Shown piece after piece: positions 27,223-36,223 of a stretch of 64,000 bases of DNA (positions are counted from its first letter, which is position 1; every line of letters begins with the position of its first letter). The stretch comes from Pedobacter glucosidilyticus (lineage in GTDB: Bacteria; Bacteroidota; Bacteroidia; Sphingobacteriales; Sphingobacteriaceae): positions 124,001 to 188,000 of the forward strand of contig NZ_DLHN01000024.1 in assembly GCF_002483235.1 (NCBI RefSeq). The letters are read 5' to 3'. The notes below the pieces were generated by a model. The model had not been told where the DNA came from and did not search any database. It saw only the letters and a program-made list of their open reading frames with translations. Position numbers and translations under genes: made by a program.

Positions 27223-27847
27223 GCCTTTTGTAATAGGAGTTGCTGGTGGTAGTGGCTCTGGCAAAACATTTTTCTTAAACTGTTTTCTAAACCATTTTAC
27301 ACCAGAAGAAGTTTGTTTAGTTTCTCAAGATGACTATTATATTCCGGTAGGTGATTTATCTGCCGAAGAAAACAAGCTTTACAACTTTGATTTACCTTCT
27401 TGTATTGATATCGAGGCTTTTGAGAGGGATATCAACAGTTTATTAAACTTTCAAACGGTTTATAAAAAAGAATATACTTTTAATAATAGCAGTGCTGTAC
27501 CTAAAATATTAGAGATAAAACCTGCCCCTATTTTAATTATCGAGGGATTATTTATTTACCATTATCCTAGCGTAGATCCACTTTTTGATTATCGCATTTT
27601 CATTGATGCTGCAACAGAAATAGCACTGGAAAGGCGTTTGAATCGAGATTTAATAGAAAGAGGATATTCGGAAGATGATGTCATGTACAAATGGGAAAAT
27701 CATGTTATGCCAGCTTATCAAGAATACCTTTTACCTCATCGTAACCGTTGTGATAAAATTGCAGATAACTCTACCAATGAGCTTAGAAACATTTTAGATT
27801 TAACTGATGAAATTTCCCGAGAATTACGTTTAAAATTGAATATATAA
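27212..27847 (+). CDS. udk: Uridine kinase
   Basis: 211 residues, P-loop kinase. Walker A GVAGGSGSGKT (residues 8-18), a QDDYY segment (Asp in the substrate pocket), FDLPSCID (base-binding) and the lid RRLNRDLIERG. It phosphorylates uridine/cytidine to UMP/CMP in pyrimidine salvage. The CTP/UMP-specific motifs are in the usual places. It overlaps the LysM gene by 11 bases, an unrelated partner, so this is probably a simple operon by proximity. Confidence 0.9.
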   Translation: MNNKPFVIGVAGGSGSGKTFFLNCFLNHFTPEEVCLVSQDDYYIPVGDLSAEENKLYNFDLPSCIDIEAFERDINSLLNFQTVYKKEYTFNNSSAVPKILEIKPAPILIIEGLFIYHYPSVDPLFDYRIFIDAATEIALERRLNRDLIERGYSEDDVMYKWENHVMPAYQEYLLPHRNRCDKIADNSTNELRNILDLTDEISRELRLKLNI

Positions 27848-27925
27848 CCCTTTAAAGCCGATTTTAAGGAGATTTATTTTCATGAGAGCAGCCAGATGTC
27901 TAAATAAAAATATCATCTCTATATA

Positions 27926-29146
27926 ATGAAAGAGCCTAAAAACACAGCACTCGGGTTTATCTTTATTACTTTATTGATAGATGTAACAGGTTTAGGTATT
28001 ATCATCCCTGTATTACCCACCCTTATTTCTGAACTTATCCATGGAAACATTAGTGAAGCAGCAAGTATTGGCGGCTGGTTAACTTTTGCTTATGCTTTTG
28101 TACAATTTATTTGTGCCCCATTGTTAGGAAATTTAAGTGATAGATACGGTAGAAGACCTGTTTTACTATTTTCTTTATTAGGTTTTGGGATTGATTATTT
28201 ACTATTAGCCTTTGCCCCTACCATAGGATGGTTATTTATAGGACGTATCATTGCTGGCTTTACCGGAGCAAGTTTTACAACAGCATCGGCCTATATTGCG
28301 GATGTTAGCACACCAGAAAAAAGAGCTCAAAATTTTGGATTAATTGGCGCTGCCTTTGGTTTAGGCTTTATATTAGGTCCAGTATTAGGCGGAGTTTTAG
28401 GTCAGTTTGGTTCCAGAATACCATTTTTTGCTGCTGCAGGTCTAAGTTTTTTAAATGTTATTTACGGATACTTTGTGTTACCAGAATCCTTACCAGTAGA
28501 AAAAAGACGTCCTTTTGATATTAAAAGAGCAAATCCACTAGGCTCATTATATCAGTTAAAAAAATATCCTGCCGTTTATGGGTTAGTATTAACACTTATT
28601 CTGATGTACATTGCCAACAATGGTTTACAAAGTACTTGGTCTTTTTATGGGATGGAAAAATTTAAGTGGAACGAGGCTTGGGTGGGCTATTCTTTAGGCT
28701 TTATAGGCTTAATGATAGGTATTGTACAAGTAGGTATCATCAGGTGGGTAATTCCTAAGTTTGGACAAGAGAAAAGCTTATATATGGGCTTAGCTTTTTA
28801 CAGTTTGGGGCTATTGTTATTTGCCTTTGCTGCAGAAGGTTGGATGATGTTTGCCTTTATCATCCCTTATTCTTTAGGCGGAATAGCCGGACCAGCACTT
28901 CAAAGTATTATTAGTGGTTACGCCCCTACAAATGAGCAAGGAGAGCTTCAAGGTGCTTTAACAAGCTTAATGAGCGCTACAACTATTGTAGCACCGCCAG
29001 TAATGACTAACCTTTTTGCTTTCTTTACCGGAGATAAAGCTCCCTTTATTTTTCCAGGGGCACCATTTTTTGTTTGTTCTATTTTGGTTCTGATAAGTGT
29101 TTTTACTGCTGCAAAAAGCATGAGAACCCATGCATCAAAAAGTTAA
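27926..29146 (+). CDS. MFS efflux transporter, TetA-like
   Basis: 406 residues with about 12 membrane helices in two six-helix halves. The MFS motif A GNLSDRYGRRPVL (after helix 2) and the drug/H+ antiporter motif C-like GPVLGGVLG (helix 5) are intact. It belongs to the group of TetA(class A/C)-like exporters, which pump tetracycline or other drugs out in exchange for protons. In Bacteroidota genomes such genes are common and the substrate is usually unknown. No TetR-type regulator is adjacent. It is followed 20 bases later by a GtrA-like gene. Confidence 0.85.
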   Translation: MKEPKNTALGFIFITLLIDVTGLGIIIPVLPTLISELIHGNISEAASIGGWLTFAYAFVQFICAPLLGNLSDRYGRRPVLLFSLLGFGIDYLLLAFAPTIGWLFIGRIIAGFTGASFTTASAYIADVSTPEKRAQNFGLIGAAFGLGFILGPVLGGVLGQFGSRIPFFAAAGLSFLNVIYGYFVLPESLPVEKRRPFDIKRANPLGSLYQLKKYPAVYGLVLTLILMYIANNGLQSTWSFYGMEKFKWNEAWVGYSLGFIGLMIGIVQVGIIRWVIPKFGQEKSLYMGLAFYSLGLLLFAFAAEGWMMFAFIIPYSLGGIAGPALQSIISGYAPTNEQGELQGALTSLMSATTIVAPPVMTNLFAFFTGDKAPFIFPGAPFFVCSILVLISVFTAAKSMRTHASKS

Positions 29147-29166
29147 AGATTTTTGTATTCTTGTTT

Positions 29167-29670
29167 ATGCTTTTAAGCCTTCACTATTTCGTTAAAGAAA
29201 CCATACTTAAAACTGTTGATTTTTTCTATCCAATCTTCAGAAGATTTATGCCGCTACAAACTTACCGTTATGCTGCTTGTGGAGGTTCAAACACGGCCTT
29301 AAACATTTTAATTTACTTTGTTTCTTATAACTTCGTCTTAAAAAAGCAAATTGTTCATTTACCTTTTATAGCCATAAGCCCACACATTGCAGCATTCTTG
29401 ATAGCCTTCTTTATAACCATGCCCATAGGATTTTACTTAAACATGTTTGTAGTTTTTAAAGGCTCTTACTTACGCAGAAGAATACAATTTGTAAGGTATA
29501 TAATGGTAGTAATGGCTTGTGTAGTTTTAAATTATCTGTTTTTAAAACTATTTGTAGAGCAGTTTGGTTGGTATCCTACACCATCTGCAATTTTAACTAC
29601 GGTAATCATCATCGGCTTTAGCTATTTATCGCAAAGGTATTTTTCTTTTAGGGTTAGGAAGGAAAAATAG
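29167..29670 (+). CDS. GtrA-family membrane protein
   Basis: 167 residues from the ATG at 29167; the open frame extends further upstream into the MFS gene, but that part is not GtrA-like. Four predicted membrane helices. The QTYRYAACGGSNTALNILIY motif of GtrA/DPMS3-type proteins follows the first segment; a later TMPIGFYLNMFVVF matches the second helix pair. GtrA proteins flip or position bactoprenol-linked sugars in the inner membrane. The stop codon lies at the left tip of REP copy B. No glycosyltransferase gene is adjacent. Confidence 0.8.
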   Translation: MLLSLHYFVKETILKTVDFFYPIFRRFMPLQTYRYAACGGSNTALNILIYFVSYNFVLKKQIVHLPFIAISPHIAAFLIAFFITMPIGFYLNMFVVFKGSYLRRRIQFVRYIMVVMACVVLNYLFLKLFVEQFGWYPTPSAILTTVIIIGFSYLSQRYFSFRVRKEK

Positions 29671-29784
29671 GCTATCTCAAATCATCAATTTGTGTCAGGC
29701 TGAGCGGAGTCGAAGCTTTTCTGAGCATATCGGAGAACATTTCGACTCCACTCAATGTGACAAATATGATGTTTGAGACAGCCT
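29669..29784. repeat. REP-like palindrome, copy B
   Basis: A 116-bp inverted repeat with imperfect arms of about 44 bases. The outermost part reads AGGCTATCTCAAATCATCA at the left and matches the reverse complement of GAGACAGCCT at the right; the core carries GAGCGGAGTCGAAG. The left tip includes the last two bases of the GtrA stop codon. It lies between convergent genes and could end both transcripts. Confidence 0.8.
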
Positions 29785-29811
29785 CTCTGATTTTATAAAA
29801 CTTCTATACTA

Positions 29812-30378
29812 TTAAAACTGTCTAAACCCGCTTCCGCCTCTGCCACCACGTACCATTTGGGTTTTATCTAGCATACTCATCTGGCCCTTCATCATTTTAA
29901 TTTGCTCAGCTAAAAGCTTATTCTTATCGGCTTTTTCTGCTTCTTTTAGTAATCTTTGTGCTTCACGCTTATTTCTTTTTCCCATCTCTACACCAGCCAA
30001 ACTTAAATTTGCTAAGGCAATGTTATGATCCATCGTTAAACCAAAAGATAAAGCCTTTTTAAAGAACTTTTCTGATTTCATTGGAGATTTTCTAGACTCT
30101 ATTAAACCTAATAACAAATGGTAATATCCCCATTGACCTTTAAACAACTCTTTTTCGTAGTTTTTAATACTAGCTAACCAAGCTTCTGCTTTTTCCATAT
30201 TTTCTTTTCTCAGAAACCATTGCGCTATCAGCATTTTCTCGTTAAAGATATAGGTAACAAAAACTAAGATGGATATGAAGATTAAAAGAATTCCCCATCC
30301 CCAATAAGAAAAAACAATTAAGGTAATAGCAGCTCCAAGAATTAAAGCTCCTAATATAATTCTAATGAAATTTGGCAT
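29812..30378 (-). CDS. Membrane protein with TPR-like repeats, unknown
   Basis: 188 residues. Two close membrane helices (about 5-26 and 28-44) are followed by a soluble helical part. Helix pairs such as KAEAWLASIKNYEK, KSEKFFKKALSFGL and EAQRLLKEAEKADK look like degenerate TPR units. The C-terminus ends in a Gly/Arg-rich tail (RGGRGGSGF). No catalytic motif. TPR membrane proteins usually act as scaffolds. It is convergent with GtrA (REP copy B between) and divergent from ung (78-bp gap). Confidence 0.6.
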   Translation of the reverse strand: MPNFIRIILGALILGAAITLIVFSYWGWGILLIFISILVFVTYIFNEKMLIAQWFLRKENMEKAEAWLASIKNYEKELFKGQWGYYHLLLGLIESRKSPMKSEKFFKKALSFGLTMDHNIALANLSLAGVEMGKRNKREAQRLLKEAEKADKNKLLAEQIKMMKGQMSMLDKTQMVRGGRGGSGFRQF

Positions 30379-30456
30379 GTCAAATGTATTTAATATACTT
30401 TAGTGGCTGCAAATATCGTTTATTTGAGCTTTTAATCAATAAAAAGATAAAGAAAT

Positions 30457-31134
30457 ATGTCTGTACAATTAGAATCATCTTGGTTGGCTGTTTTAGAAGA
30501 AGAATTTGAAAAAGATTATATGCTTCAACTAAAGCAATTTTTGCAAGAAGAAAAGAAAAAAGGCAAAACCATATACCCACCCGGAGCAGAAATATTTAAT
30601 GCTTTTAATTTAACTCCTTTTGATGATGTTAAGGTTGTGATACTGGGTCAAGACCCTTACCATGGTGCTGGACAGGCACATGGTTTATCTTTTTCCGTTA
30701 AAGAAAACGTAAAATTACCCCCTTCTCTTCAAAATATTTATAAAGAATTAAGTGATGATATCCCGGGATTTAAAATTCCATTACATGGAAACTTAAGCAG
30801 TTGGGCTAAACAAGGCGTATTACTTTTAAATGCTACTTTAACAGTAGAAGCTGGAAAAGCCGGTTCGCACCAAAACCAAGGTTGGGAAGTTTTTACTGAT
30901 GCAGCAATTAAAGCCTTATCGCTACATAAAGAGAAACTTGTTTTTATCTTATGGGGTAAATTTGCACAACAAAAAATAGCTTTGATAGACACAGGTAAGC
31001 ATTTCATTATTAAATCTGCACACCCATCGCCATTCTCTGCCTATAGTGGCTTTTTTGGTTCAAAGCCTTTTAGTAAAACCAATCATTATTTAGTACAGCA
31101 AGGTAAAAAAGCTATCAATTGGCATTTTTTTTAG
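30457..31134 (+). CDS. ung: Uracil-DNA glycosylase, family 1
   Basis: 225 residues. Motif A GQDPYHGAGQAHGLSFSV (catalytic Asp), the Pro-rich loop LPPSLQNIYKEL, motif B HPSPFSAYSGFFGS (DNA-intercalating and catalytic His) and LLLNATLTV are all in order, as in E. coli Ung. It removes uracil from DNA to begin base-excision repair. It is a single gene. The next gene, a histidine kinase, starts 78 bases later on the same strand. Confidence 0.95.
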   Translation: MSVQLESSWLAVLEEEFEKDYMLQLKQFLQEEKKKGKTIYPPGAEIFNAFNLTPFDDVKVVILGQDPYHGAGQAHGLSFSVKENVKLPPSLQNIYKELSDDIPGFKIPLHGNLSSWAKQGVLLLNATLTVEAGKAGSHQNQGWEVFTDAAIKALSLHKEKLVFILWGKFAQQKIALIDTGKHFIIKSAHPSPFSAYSGFFGSKPFSKTNHYLVQQGKKAINWHFF

Positions 31135-31211
31135 GTCAAAACAAACTACTGTCTTTAATTAAGCGTAAAATAATAAAATTAAAATTATTTTTGCACTTAT
31201 AAATAATCAGC

Positions 31212-33098
31212 TTGAATCTACCCATAAGCCATCTTATCAAAAAAAACTACCGCACTTTGTTTGCATCTAGCTTGCTGTTGCTAGTTTTGTTTCTAAGTTT
31301 AAAAGAAAGTTATCTGCTTTTTCATACGCTGGTTGAGTTATTTTCTGTAACGGTTGCTTTTGCTGTTTTTATCGTTACCTGGAACTCCAGAAAAATTCTT
31401 GATAACAATTATTTATTCTTGGTTGGTATAGCCTATTTATTCATTGGGATACTAGATATTTTACATGCCCTTACCTATAAAGGCATGAACATCCTAAATA
31501 GTACAGCATTTTATGCCAACCAATTTTGGATAGCCACCCGCTTTTTAGAAAGTATTACTTTGTTAGTAGGTTTCTGGTTTTTAAAACGTAAACAAAGACT
31601 TAATGCAGATTATATTTTCCTTATCTACCTATTTATTAGTGGCTTACTTATTTTGTCTATCCTTTATTGGAAAAATTTTCCTGTTTGCTATGTAGAGGGT
31701 ATTGGTCAAACAGCTTTTAAAATTTATTCAGAGTATATCGTTATCATCATTTTAAGTATAGCATGTTTAACTTTAGTGAGAAGAAAAAAGTACTTTGATA
31801 ACAAAGTTTTCTATTTGCTTTTTGCCTCTTTAACTTTTTCTATCTTAAGCGAGTTTTGTTTCACCTTGTATACCACTAACGATGGATTTATAAACCAAAT
31901 TGGACATTATGGTAAACTCATATCTTTCTTTCTGATTTATAAAGCCAATGTAGAAACCAGTTTTCTTAACCCAACAGGTATTTTATTTAAAGACTTAAAA
32001 GACAAAGAAGAAAGCTACAGAACTTTAGCAGAAAACCTTCCGGAGCTTATTATCCGTTTAGATAAAAATTTTAGATGTATTTATACCAACAACGCATTAA
32101 GTAAATTCACAAAGCTAAACAGCCAGCATTTTTTAGGTAAAGCATTATTTGCTATGGGCTTGCCTGATTATTTGGAAAAAGCTTTGATAGAAATTTTATT
32201 AAGTGCCCAAAAAGATAAATCTATAAAGGAAACCAAACTAGATATTTTATTAGAGCATAAAAAATATTTTTTTGCTATACAAATTGTTCCAGAATATATA
32301 TCAGACAACCAAATAGAAACCTACCTGATTATTTGTTATGATATTACGCAATTAAAAAATACCGAAAATCATTTACAAGAAATTAATGCAACAAAAGATA
32401 AATTCTTTTCTATCATTGCTCATGATTTAAAAAACCCTTTTAACGCCTTAATAGGCTTTAGCGAGTTGATTTATAAAAACGCAGATAAATATAGTACAGA
32501 GCGTATACAACAACTCGCATTTAGAATGAATAGTAGTGCCAAACAAGTGTTTAATTTGTTAGAAAATTTACTAAGCTGGTCTAGAATACAAACTGGTAGC
32601 CTAGCACCAAAAATACAAATCTTATCTGCGGTAGATATACTAACAGAAACACATCAACTATTTTTGGCTTCCGCCGATGCTAAAAATATTACCATCAACT
32701 TAAATTACAGAGAACTTATTTACGTAAATGCAGATAGGCAAATGCTGAATACCGTTTTACGTAACTTAATAACCAATGCCATTAAGTTTACACACCCAAA
32801 TGGTAAAATAGAGCTTAAACTAGATGTAAAAAATCAAGAAGTTTTATTTAGTATCACCGATAACGGCATCGGGATAGAAAAAGGGTATGTTGATGAAATC
32901 TTTAAGATAGAAAACAGGTATTCTAAACCCGGTACTGCCGATGAAAAAGGAACAGGTTTAGGATTGATACTAGCTAAAGAATTTGTAGAACTACACCAAG
33001 GACAAATTTGGGTAGAAAGCGAAATTAATAAAGGAACAACTTTTTACTTTACCCTACCCGGTTATGTTGCTGCTCAACCTAATATTCTAGCGGGATAA
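31212..33098 (+). CDS. MASE3-like sensor histidine kinase with PAS
   Basis: 628 residues. The start is a TTG at 31212; the next in-frame Met is at residue 92, inside the membrane region, so TTG is the only sensible start. Residues 12-245 hold about seven or eight membrane helices of the MASE3 kind, then a PAS domain (about 265-380), HisKA with phospho-accepting His404 (SIIAHDLKNPF) and HATPase (NLITNAIKF, DNGIGI, GTGLGL). There is no REC domain and no regulator adjacent. A TATTTTTG -7-like box lies at 31186. Its last 20 bases overlap the convergent Lrp gene. Confidence 0.88.
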   Translation: MNLPISHLIKKNYRTLFASSLLLLVLFLSLKESYLLFHTLVELFSVTVAFAVFIVTWNSRKILDNNYLFLVGIAYLFIGILDILHALTYKGMNILNSTAFYANQFWIATRFLESITLLVGFWFLKRKQRLNADYIFLIYLFISGLLILSILYWKNFPVCYVEGIGQTAFKIYSEYIVIIILSIACLTLVRRKKYFDNKVFYLLFASLTFSILSEFCFTLYTTNDGFINQIGHYGKLISFFLIYKANVETSFLNPTGILFKDLKDKEESYRTLAENLPELIIRLDKNFRCIYTNNALSKFTKLNSQHFLGKALFAMGLPDYLEKALIEILLSAQKDKSIKETKLDILLEHKKYFFAIQIVPEYISDNQIETYLIICYDITQLKNTENHLQEINATKDKFFSIIAHDLKNPFNALIGFSELIYKNADKYSTERIQQLAFRMNSSAKQVFNLLENLLSWSRIQTGSLAPKIQILSAVDILTETHQLFLASADAKNITINLNYRELIYVNADRQMLNTVLRNLITNAIKFTHPNGKIELKLDVKNQEVLFSITDNGIGIEKGYVDEIFKIENRYSKPGTADEKGTGLGLILAKEFVELHQGQIWVESEINKGTTFYFTLPGYVAAQPNILAG

Positions 33099-33543
33099 TA
33101 GGCTCCTTTTTGCTAGTAGACATAATCATCATCGTTTGGAAAGTCTTCACTACAGATATTCTGCTTATCTTTTGCATAATCAACTGTTCATAAGCCTTTA
33201 TGTCTTTTACGTATGCTTTTAAAATAAAATCACATTGACCAGTTACGTGGTGGCACTCTGTAATTTCCTTTATGGCGTTAACCTCCTCTAAAAAAATTGT
33301 AATGGTATCGTTTTGATGAAAATCTAAAGAAACTTGTATAAACGTTTTAATTCCTAAACCTAACTTTTCCTCATCAACCAAGGCATGGTAACTTTTGATA
33401 TAACCAGAGTGCTCTAGTTTTCTTACCCTTTCTAAAGTTGGTGCTGGTGATAAACCAATCATCTGGGAGAGCTGCAAATTGGTAATCCTACCATTTTCTT
33501 GCATAATTTTAAGAATATTCAAATCTATCTTATCCAGTTCCAT
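33079..33543 (-). CDS. Lrp/AsnC-family transcriptional regulator
   Basis: 154 residues, the standard Lrp length. An N-terminal winged HTH (about 5-63: DLNILKIMQENGRITNLQL, LSPAPTLERVRKLEHSGYI, quoted in part) is followed by an alpha-beta RAM domain (about 68-145) with the GxxD-like turn (GQCDFILKAYVKD) that binds amino acids in octameric Lrp. The target is unknown. It is convergent with, and overlaps, the upstream kinase by 20 bases; its promoter (33561-33590) shows a good Bacteroidota consensus. It may regulate amino acid metabolism. Confidence 0.92.
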   Translation of the reverse strand: MELDKIDLNILKIMQENGRITNLQLSQMIGLSPAPTLERVRKLEHSGYIKSYHALVDEEKLGLGIKTFIQVSLDFHQNDTITIFLEEVNAIKEITECHHVTGQCDFILKAYVKDIKAYEQLIMQKISRISVVKTFQTMMIMSTSKKEPIIPLEY

Positions 33544-33560
33544 AACCTTAAATTTTTATA

Positions 33561-33590
33561 CAAAGTTAGTTTTTAATCCTTTAAACCAAA
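33561..33590 (-). promoter_or_regulatory. Promoter of the Lrp/AsnC gene
   Basis: On the minus strand: TTTG (33587-33590), an 18-base spacer, then TAACTTTG (33561-33568), close to the Bacteroidota consensus TTTG-N19-TAnnTTTG. The start codon follows 17 bases after the -7 box, implying a very short leader. Confidence 0.6.
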
Positions 33591-33638
33591 TAAAATTTTA
33601 TAAAACTGCTTATATCAATATATTAATTGGCAAAAATA

Positions 33639-33660
33639 ATTTTTAGATTAATCTAAAAAT
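33639..33660. promoter_or_regulatory. 22-bp palindromic operator upstream of the DtxR-type gene
   Basis: A perfect inverted repeat, core TTAGATTAATCTAA, immediately 5' of a TAGATTTG (-7) box at 33666-33673. The palindrome covers the place of the -33 box. DtxR/MntR-family proteins bind such AT-rich palindromes, so this is likely the site by which the regulator represses its own operon. Confidence 0.7.
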
Positions 33661-33665
33661 ATAAT

Positions 33666-33673
33666 TAGATTTG
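33666..33673 (+). promoter_or_regulatory. Promoter -7 element of the metal-uptake operon
   Basis: TAGATTTG matches the TAnnTTTG consensus exactly and lies 21 bases before the ATG at 33695. The -33 region coincides with the palindrome at 33639-33660, so a bound repressor would exclude the polymerase. Confidence 0.6.
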
Positions 33674-33694
33674 CATTAATAATATTTTAGTATC

Positions 33695-34351
33695 ATGATT
33701 ACTTCATTTACAGAAGAGAATTATTTAAAATCTATATATCACCTATCTCCAGATGAAGGTACTGCTGTAAATACCAATGCTATTGCAGAATCTTTAAATA
33801 CCAAAGCAGCATCTGTTACAGATATGTTGAAGAAACTTGCCGATAAAGAATTCATCAATTACATCAAATATCAAGGTGTTACTTTAACACCTTTGGGCAG
33901 AGAGAGAGCTTTAAACATCATTCGTAAGCATCGCTTATGGGAAGTTTTTTTGGTAGAGAAACTTAATTTTAAATGGGATGAAGTACATGATTTAGCAGAA
34001 GAATTAGAACACATCCATTCTGATTTATTGATCAATCGTTTAGATGAATTTTTAGAGTTCCCTAAAACAGACCCTCATGGCGACCCTATTCCGGATAAGA
34101 ACGGCAAATTTAACGTTCCGGAACTCATACCTATATCAAAACTTAAGAATGAAACTTTAGGAATTATTAGCGGTGTAAGAGAACACTCGCCCCTATTTTT
34201 AAAATACCTTGAAAAAACCGGACTGGTCTTAGGCCAAGAAATTACCATTAAAGAGCAAATAGAGTTTGATGGCTCTTTTATCATTTCTATCAAAGAAAAC
34301 GACATTATGATTAGCAGAGAAGTGGCAAAAAATTTATTGATAGCTATATGA
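33695..34351 (+). CDS. DtxR/MntR-family metal-dependent regulator
   Basis: 218 residues. Winged HTH at about 3-65 (EENYLKSIYHLSP, TKAASVTDMLKKLADKEFI), then the metal-binding/dimerisation domain (about 66-140) with HRLWEVFL, HDLAEELEHI and DPHGDPIP, and a C-terminal SH3-like FeoA domain (about 155-215). The layout matches DtxR/IdeR/MntR regulators that bind DNA when Mn2+ or Fe2+ is plentiful. Its stop overlaps the start of the metal-transporter gene (ATGA), and a palindromic operator is just upstream. Mn versus Fe specificity cannot be settled here; the Nramp partner makes Mn more likely. Confidence 0.9.
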   Translation: MITSFTEENYLKSIYHLSPDEGTAVNTNAIAESLNTKAASVTDMLKKLADKEFINYIKYQGVTLTPLGRERALNIIRKHRLWEVFLVEKLNFKWDEVHDLAEELEHIHSDLLINRLDEFLEFPKTDPHGDPIPDKNGKFNVPELIPISKLKNETLGIISGVREHSPLFLKYLEKTGLVLGQEITIKEQIEFDGSFIISIKENDIMISREVAKNLLIAI

Positions 34352-36222
34352 ACAGAAAACATACAGAATCTTTAAGTGAGGTACATAGCAGTGTTAAAAC
34401 CGAGAAAAAAACAGGTTGGAGAAAGATTTTCGCCTTTCTTGGGCCAGCTTATTTGGTTAGTGTTGGCTATATGGATCCTGGAAATTGGGCAACAGATATA
34501 GCTGGAGGCTCTCAGTTTGGTTATAAACTGATATGGGTTTTGCTCATGTCTAACCTAATTGCTCTTTTATTACAATCATTAAGTGCCCGTTTAGGCATAG
34601 TAAGAGGTTTAGATTTGGCCCAAGCTTCTAAAAAAGCTTACCCTAATTGGGCAAATATTCCGTTGTATATTTTGGCTCAAATAGCTATAATAGCTTGTGA
34701 TTTGGCCGAAATTATTGGGATGGCCATAGGTTTAAACCTTCTTTTTGGTATACCGCTAATTTGGGGCATCAGCATCACTGTTTTAGATACTATTCTTTTA
34801 CTCTTTTTATTAAAAAAAGGTATGCGCAGCATGGAAGCTTTTATAGTTTCTATGGTTTTTATTGTTGGTGTTTCTTTTTTAATGGAGATGATTATTGTAC
34901 AACCCCAGTTAAATGATGTTGTAAAAGGATTTATTCCTAGCTCTTTAGATGGTAGTGCTCTCTACATCGCCATTGGTATTATCGGCGCAACGGTAATGCC
35001 TCATAATTTATACTTACACTCTTCTTTAGTACAAACACGTAAGATAGAGCGCAGTAGCAAAGGCATTAAAGAAGCTTTAAAATTTAATTTAATTGATACT
35101 ACTATTGCGCTTAATCTGGCTTTTTTAGTTAATGCGGCTATTTTAATACTCGCAGCAGCGGCTTTTTTCACCAATGGCTTTAATGAAGTTGCTGAGATAC
35201 AAGATGCACATAAATTACTAGGAAACATATTTGGTGAAGCAGCACCTGCACTTTTTGCTATTGCGCTTATCGCATCGGGGCAAAGTTCTACCATAACAGG
35301 TACGCTAGCAGGGCAAATTGTTATGGAAGGGCATTTAAATTTACGTATTGCGCCATGGCTAAGAAGGTTAATTACTCGTCTGCTGGCTATCACTCCAGCA
35401 TTTTTTACCATCATTTATTTTGGAGAGGAATCTTTGGGTGCACTGCTTATTCTAAGTCAGGTGGTATTAAGCTTACAATTAGGTTTTGCTATTATTCCGC
35501 TTATCCATTTTAATTCAGATGCTAAACTGATGAAAGAATTTGCCATCAAAACATGGGTTAAAATTTTAGCTTGGCTAAGTGCAGTTATCATCATCAGTTT
35601 AAATGTAAAATTAGTTATTGATGAAATTAGCGGATGGATGATAAGTGCAGGCGAAAATGCCTTCTGGTTATACTTAACAGTAATCCCTTTAGCTATTGCG
35701 GTTGGCCTGTTGTTGTTATACATTATCATCAAGCCGTTCTTCCCTACGCAAGACAAACAAGCTGCAATACCCCACGGTAGTGCTTTAAATCTAGCCGATT
35801 TAAAAACTCCTGTTTATCAAAATATTGGTATCAGTATAGACTTTTCTGCAAACGATAAAAACGTCATCAGACATGCTATTTTACAAGGTGGCCAACTAGC
35901 CAATTATACGCTTATTCATATTGTTGAAACAGCTGGGGCCCGTTATCATCAACAAAATGTGATGGATATGGAAACTATCAGTGATGAAGAAAACCTCAAA
36001 AAATATCAGCAAAACTTAAAAGATTTGGGCTTTAACAGCACTTATAAAATTGGCTATGGTTCTACCTCAAGTGCTATTGCAAAAATTGTAAACAAAAGCG
36101 AAATAGACTTTTTAGTGATGGGTGCGCATGGCCATAAAGGCTTTAGCGATTTACTATTTGGTTCTACTGTAGATGCCGTAAGGCATCAGGTTAACATACC
36201 TGTTTTAGTGGTAAGGAAATAA
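34348..36222 (+). CDS. mntH: Nramp metal transporter fused to a universal-stress domain
   Basis: 624 residues. Residues about 25-470 are an Nramp/MntH transporter with 11-12 membrane helices, DPGN (43-46) in helix 1 and MPH (217-219) in helix 6, the residues that bind the metal. The Met of MPH favours Mn2+/Fe2+ over Mg2+ or Ca2+. A C-terminal universal stress protein domain (about 485-624) carries G592-x2-G595-x9-G605-Ser, the ATP-binding motif. It imports divalent metal with protons. It overlaps the regulator gene by 4 bases and is followed by the TonB receptor gene after one base. The USP part is probably a nucleotide-sensing control domain. Confidence 0.93.
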   Translation: MNRKHTESLSEVHSSVKTEKKTGWRKIFAFLGPAYLVSVGYMDPGNWATDIAGGSQFGYKLIWVLLMSNLIALLLQSLSARLGIVRGLDLAQASKKAYPNWANIPLYILAQIAIIACDLAEIIGMAIGLNLLFGIPLIWGISITVLDTILLLFLLKKGMRSMEAFIVSMVFIVGVSFLMEMIIVQPQLNDVVKGFIPSSLDGSALYIAIGIIGATVMPHNLYLHSSLVQTRKIERSSKGIKEALKFNLIDTTIALNLAFLVNAAILILAAAAFFTNGFNEVAEIQDAHKLLGNIFGEAAPALFAIALIASGQSSTITGTLAGQIVMEGHLNLRIAPWLRRLITRLLAITPAFFTIIYFGEESLGALLILSQVVLSLQLGFAIIPLIHFNSDAKLMKEFAIKTWVKILAWLSAVIIISLNVKLVIDEISGWMISAGENAFWLYLTVIPLAIAVGLLLLYIIIKPFFPTQDKQAAIPHGSALNLADLKTPVYQNIGISIDFSANDKNVIRHAILQGGQLANYTLIHIVETAGARYHQQNVMDMETISDEENLKKYQQNLKDLGFNSTYKIGYGSTSSAIAKIVNKSEIDFLVMGAHGHKGFSDLLFGSTVDAVRHQVNIPVLVVRK

Positions 36223-36223
36223 T

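Noticed and set aside
27848..27925. Riboswitch upstream of the MFS gene
   Set aside because: Only 78 bases, no stable stems or conserved blocks were found.
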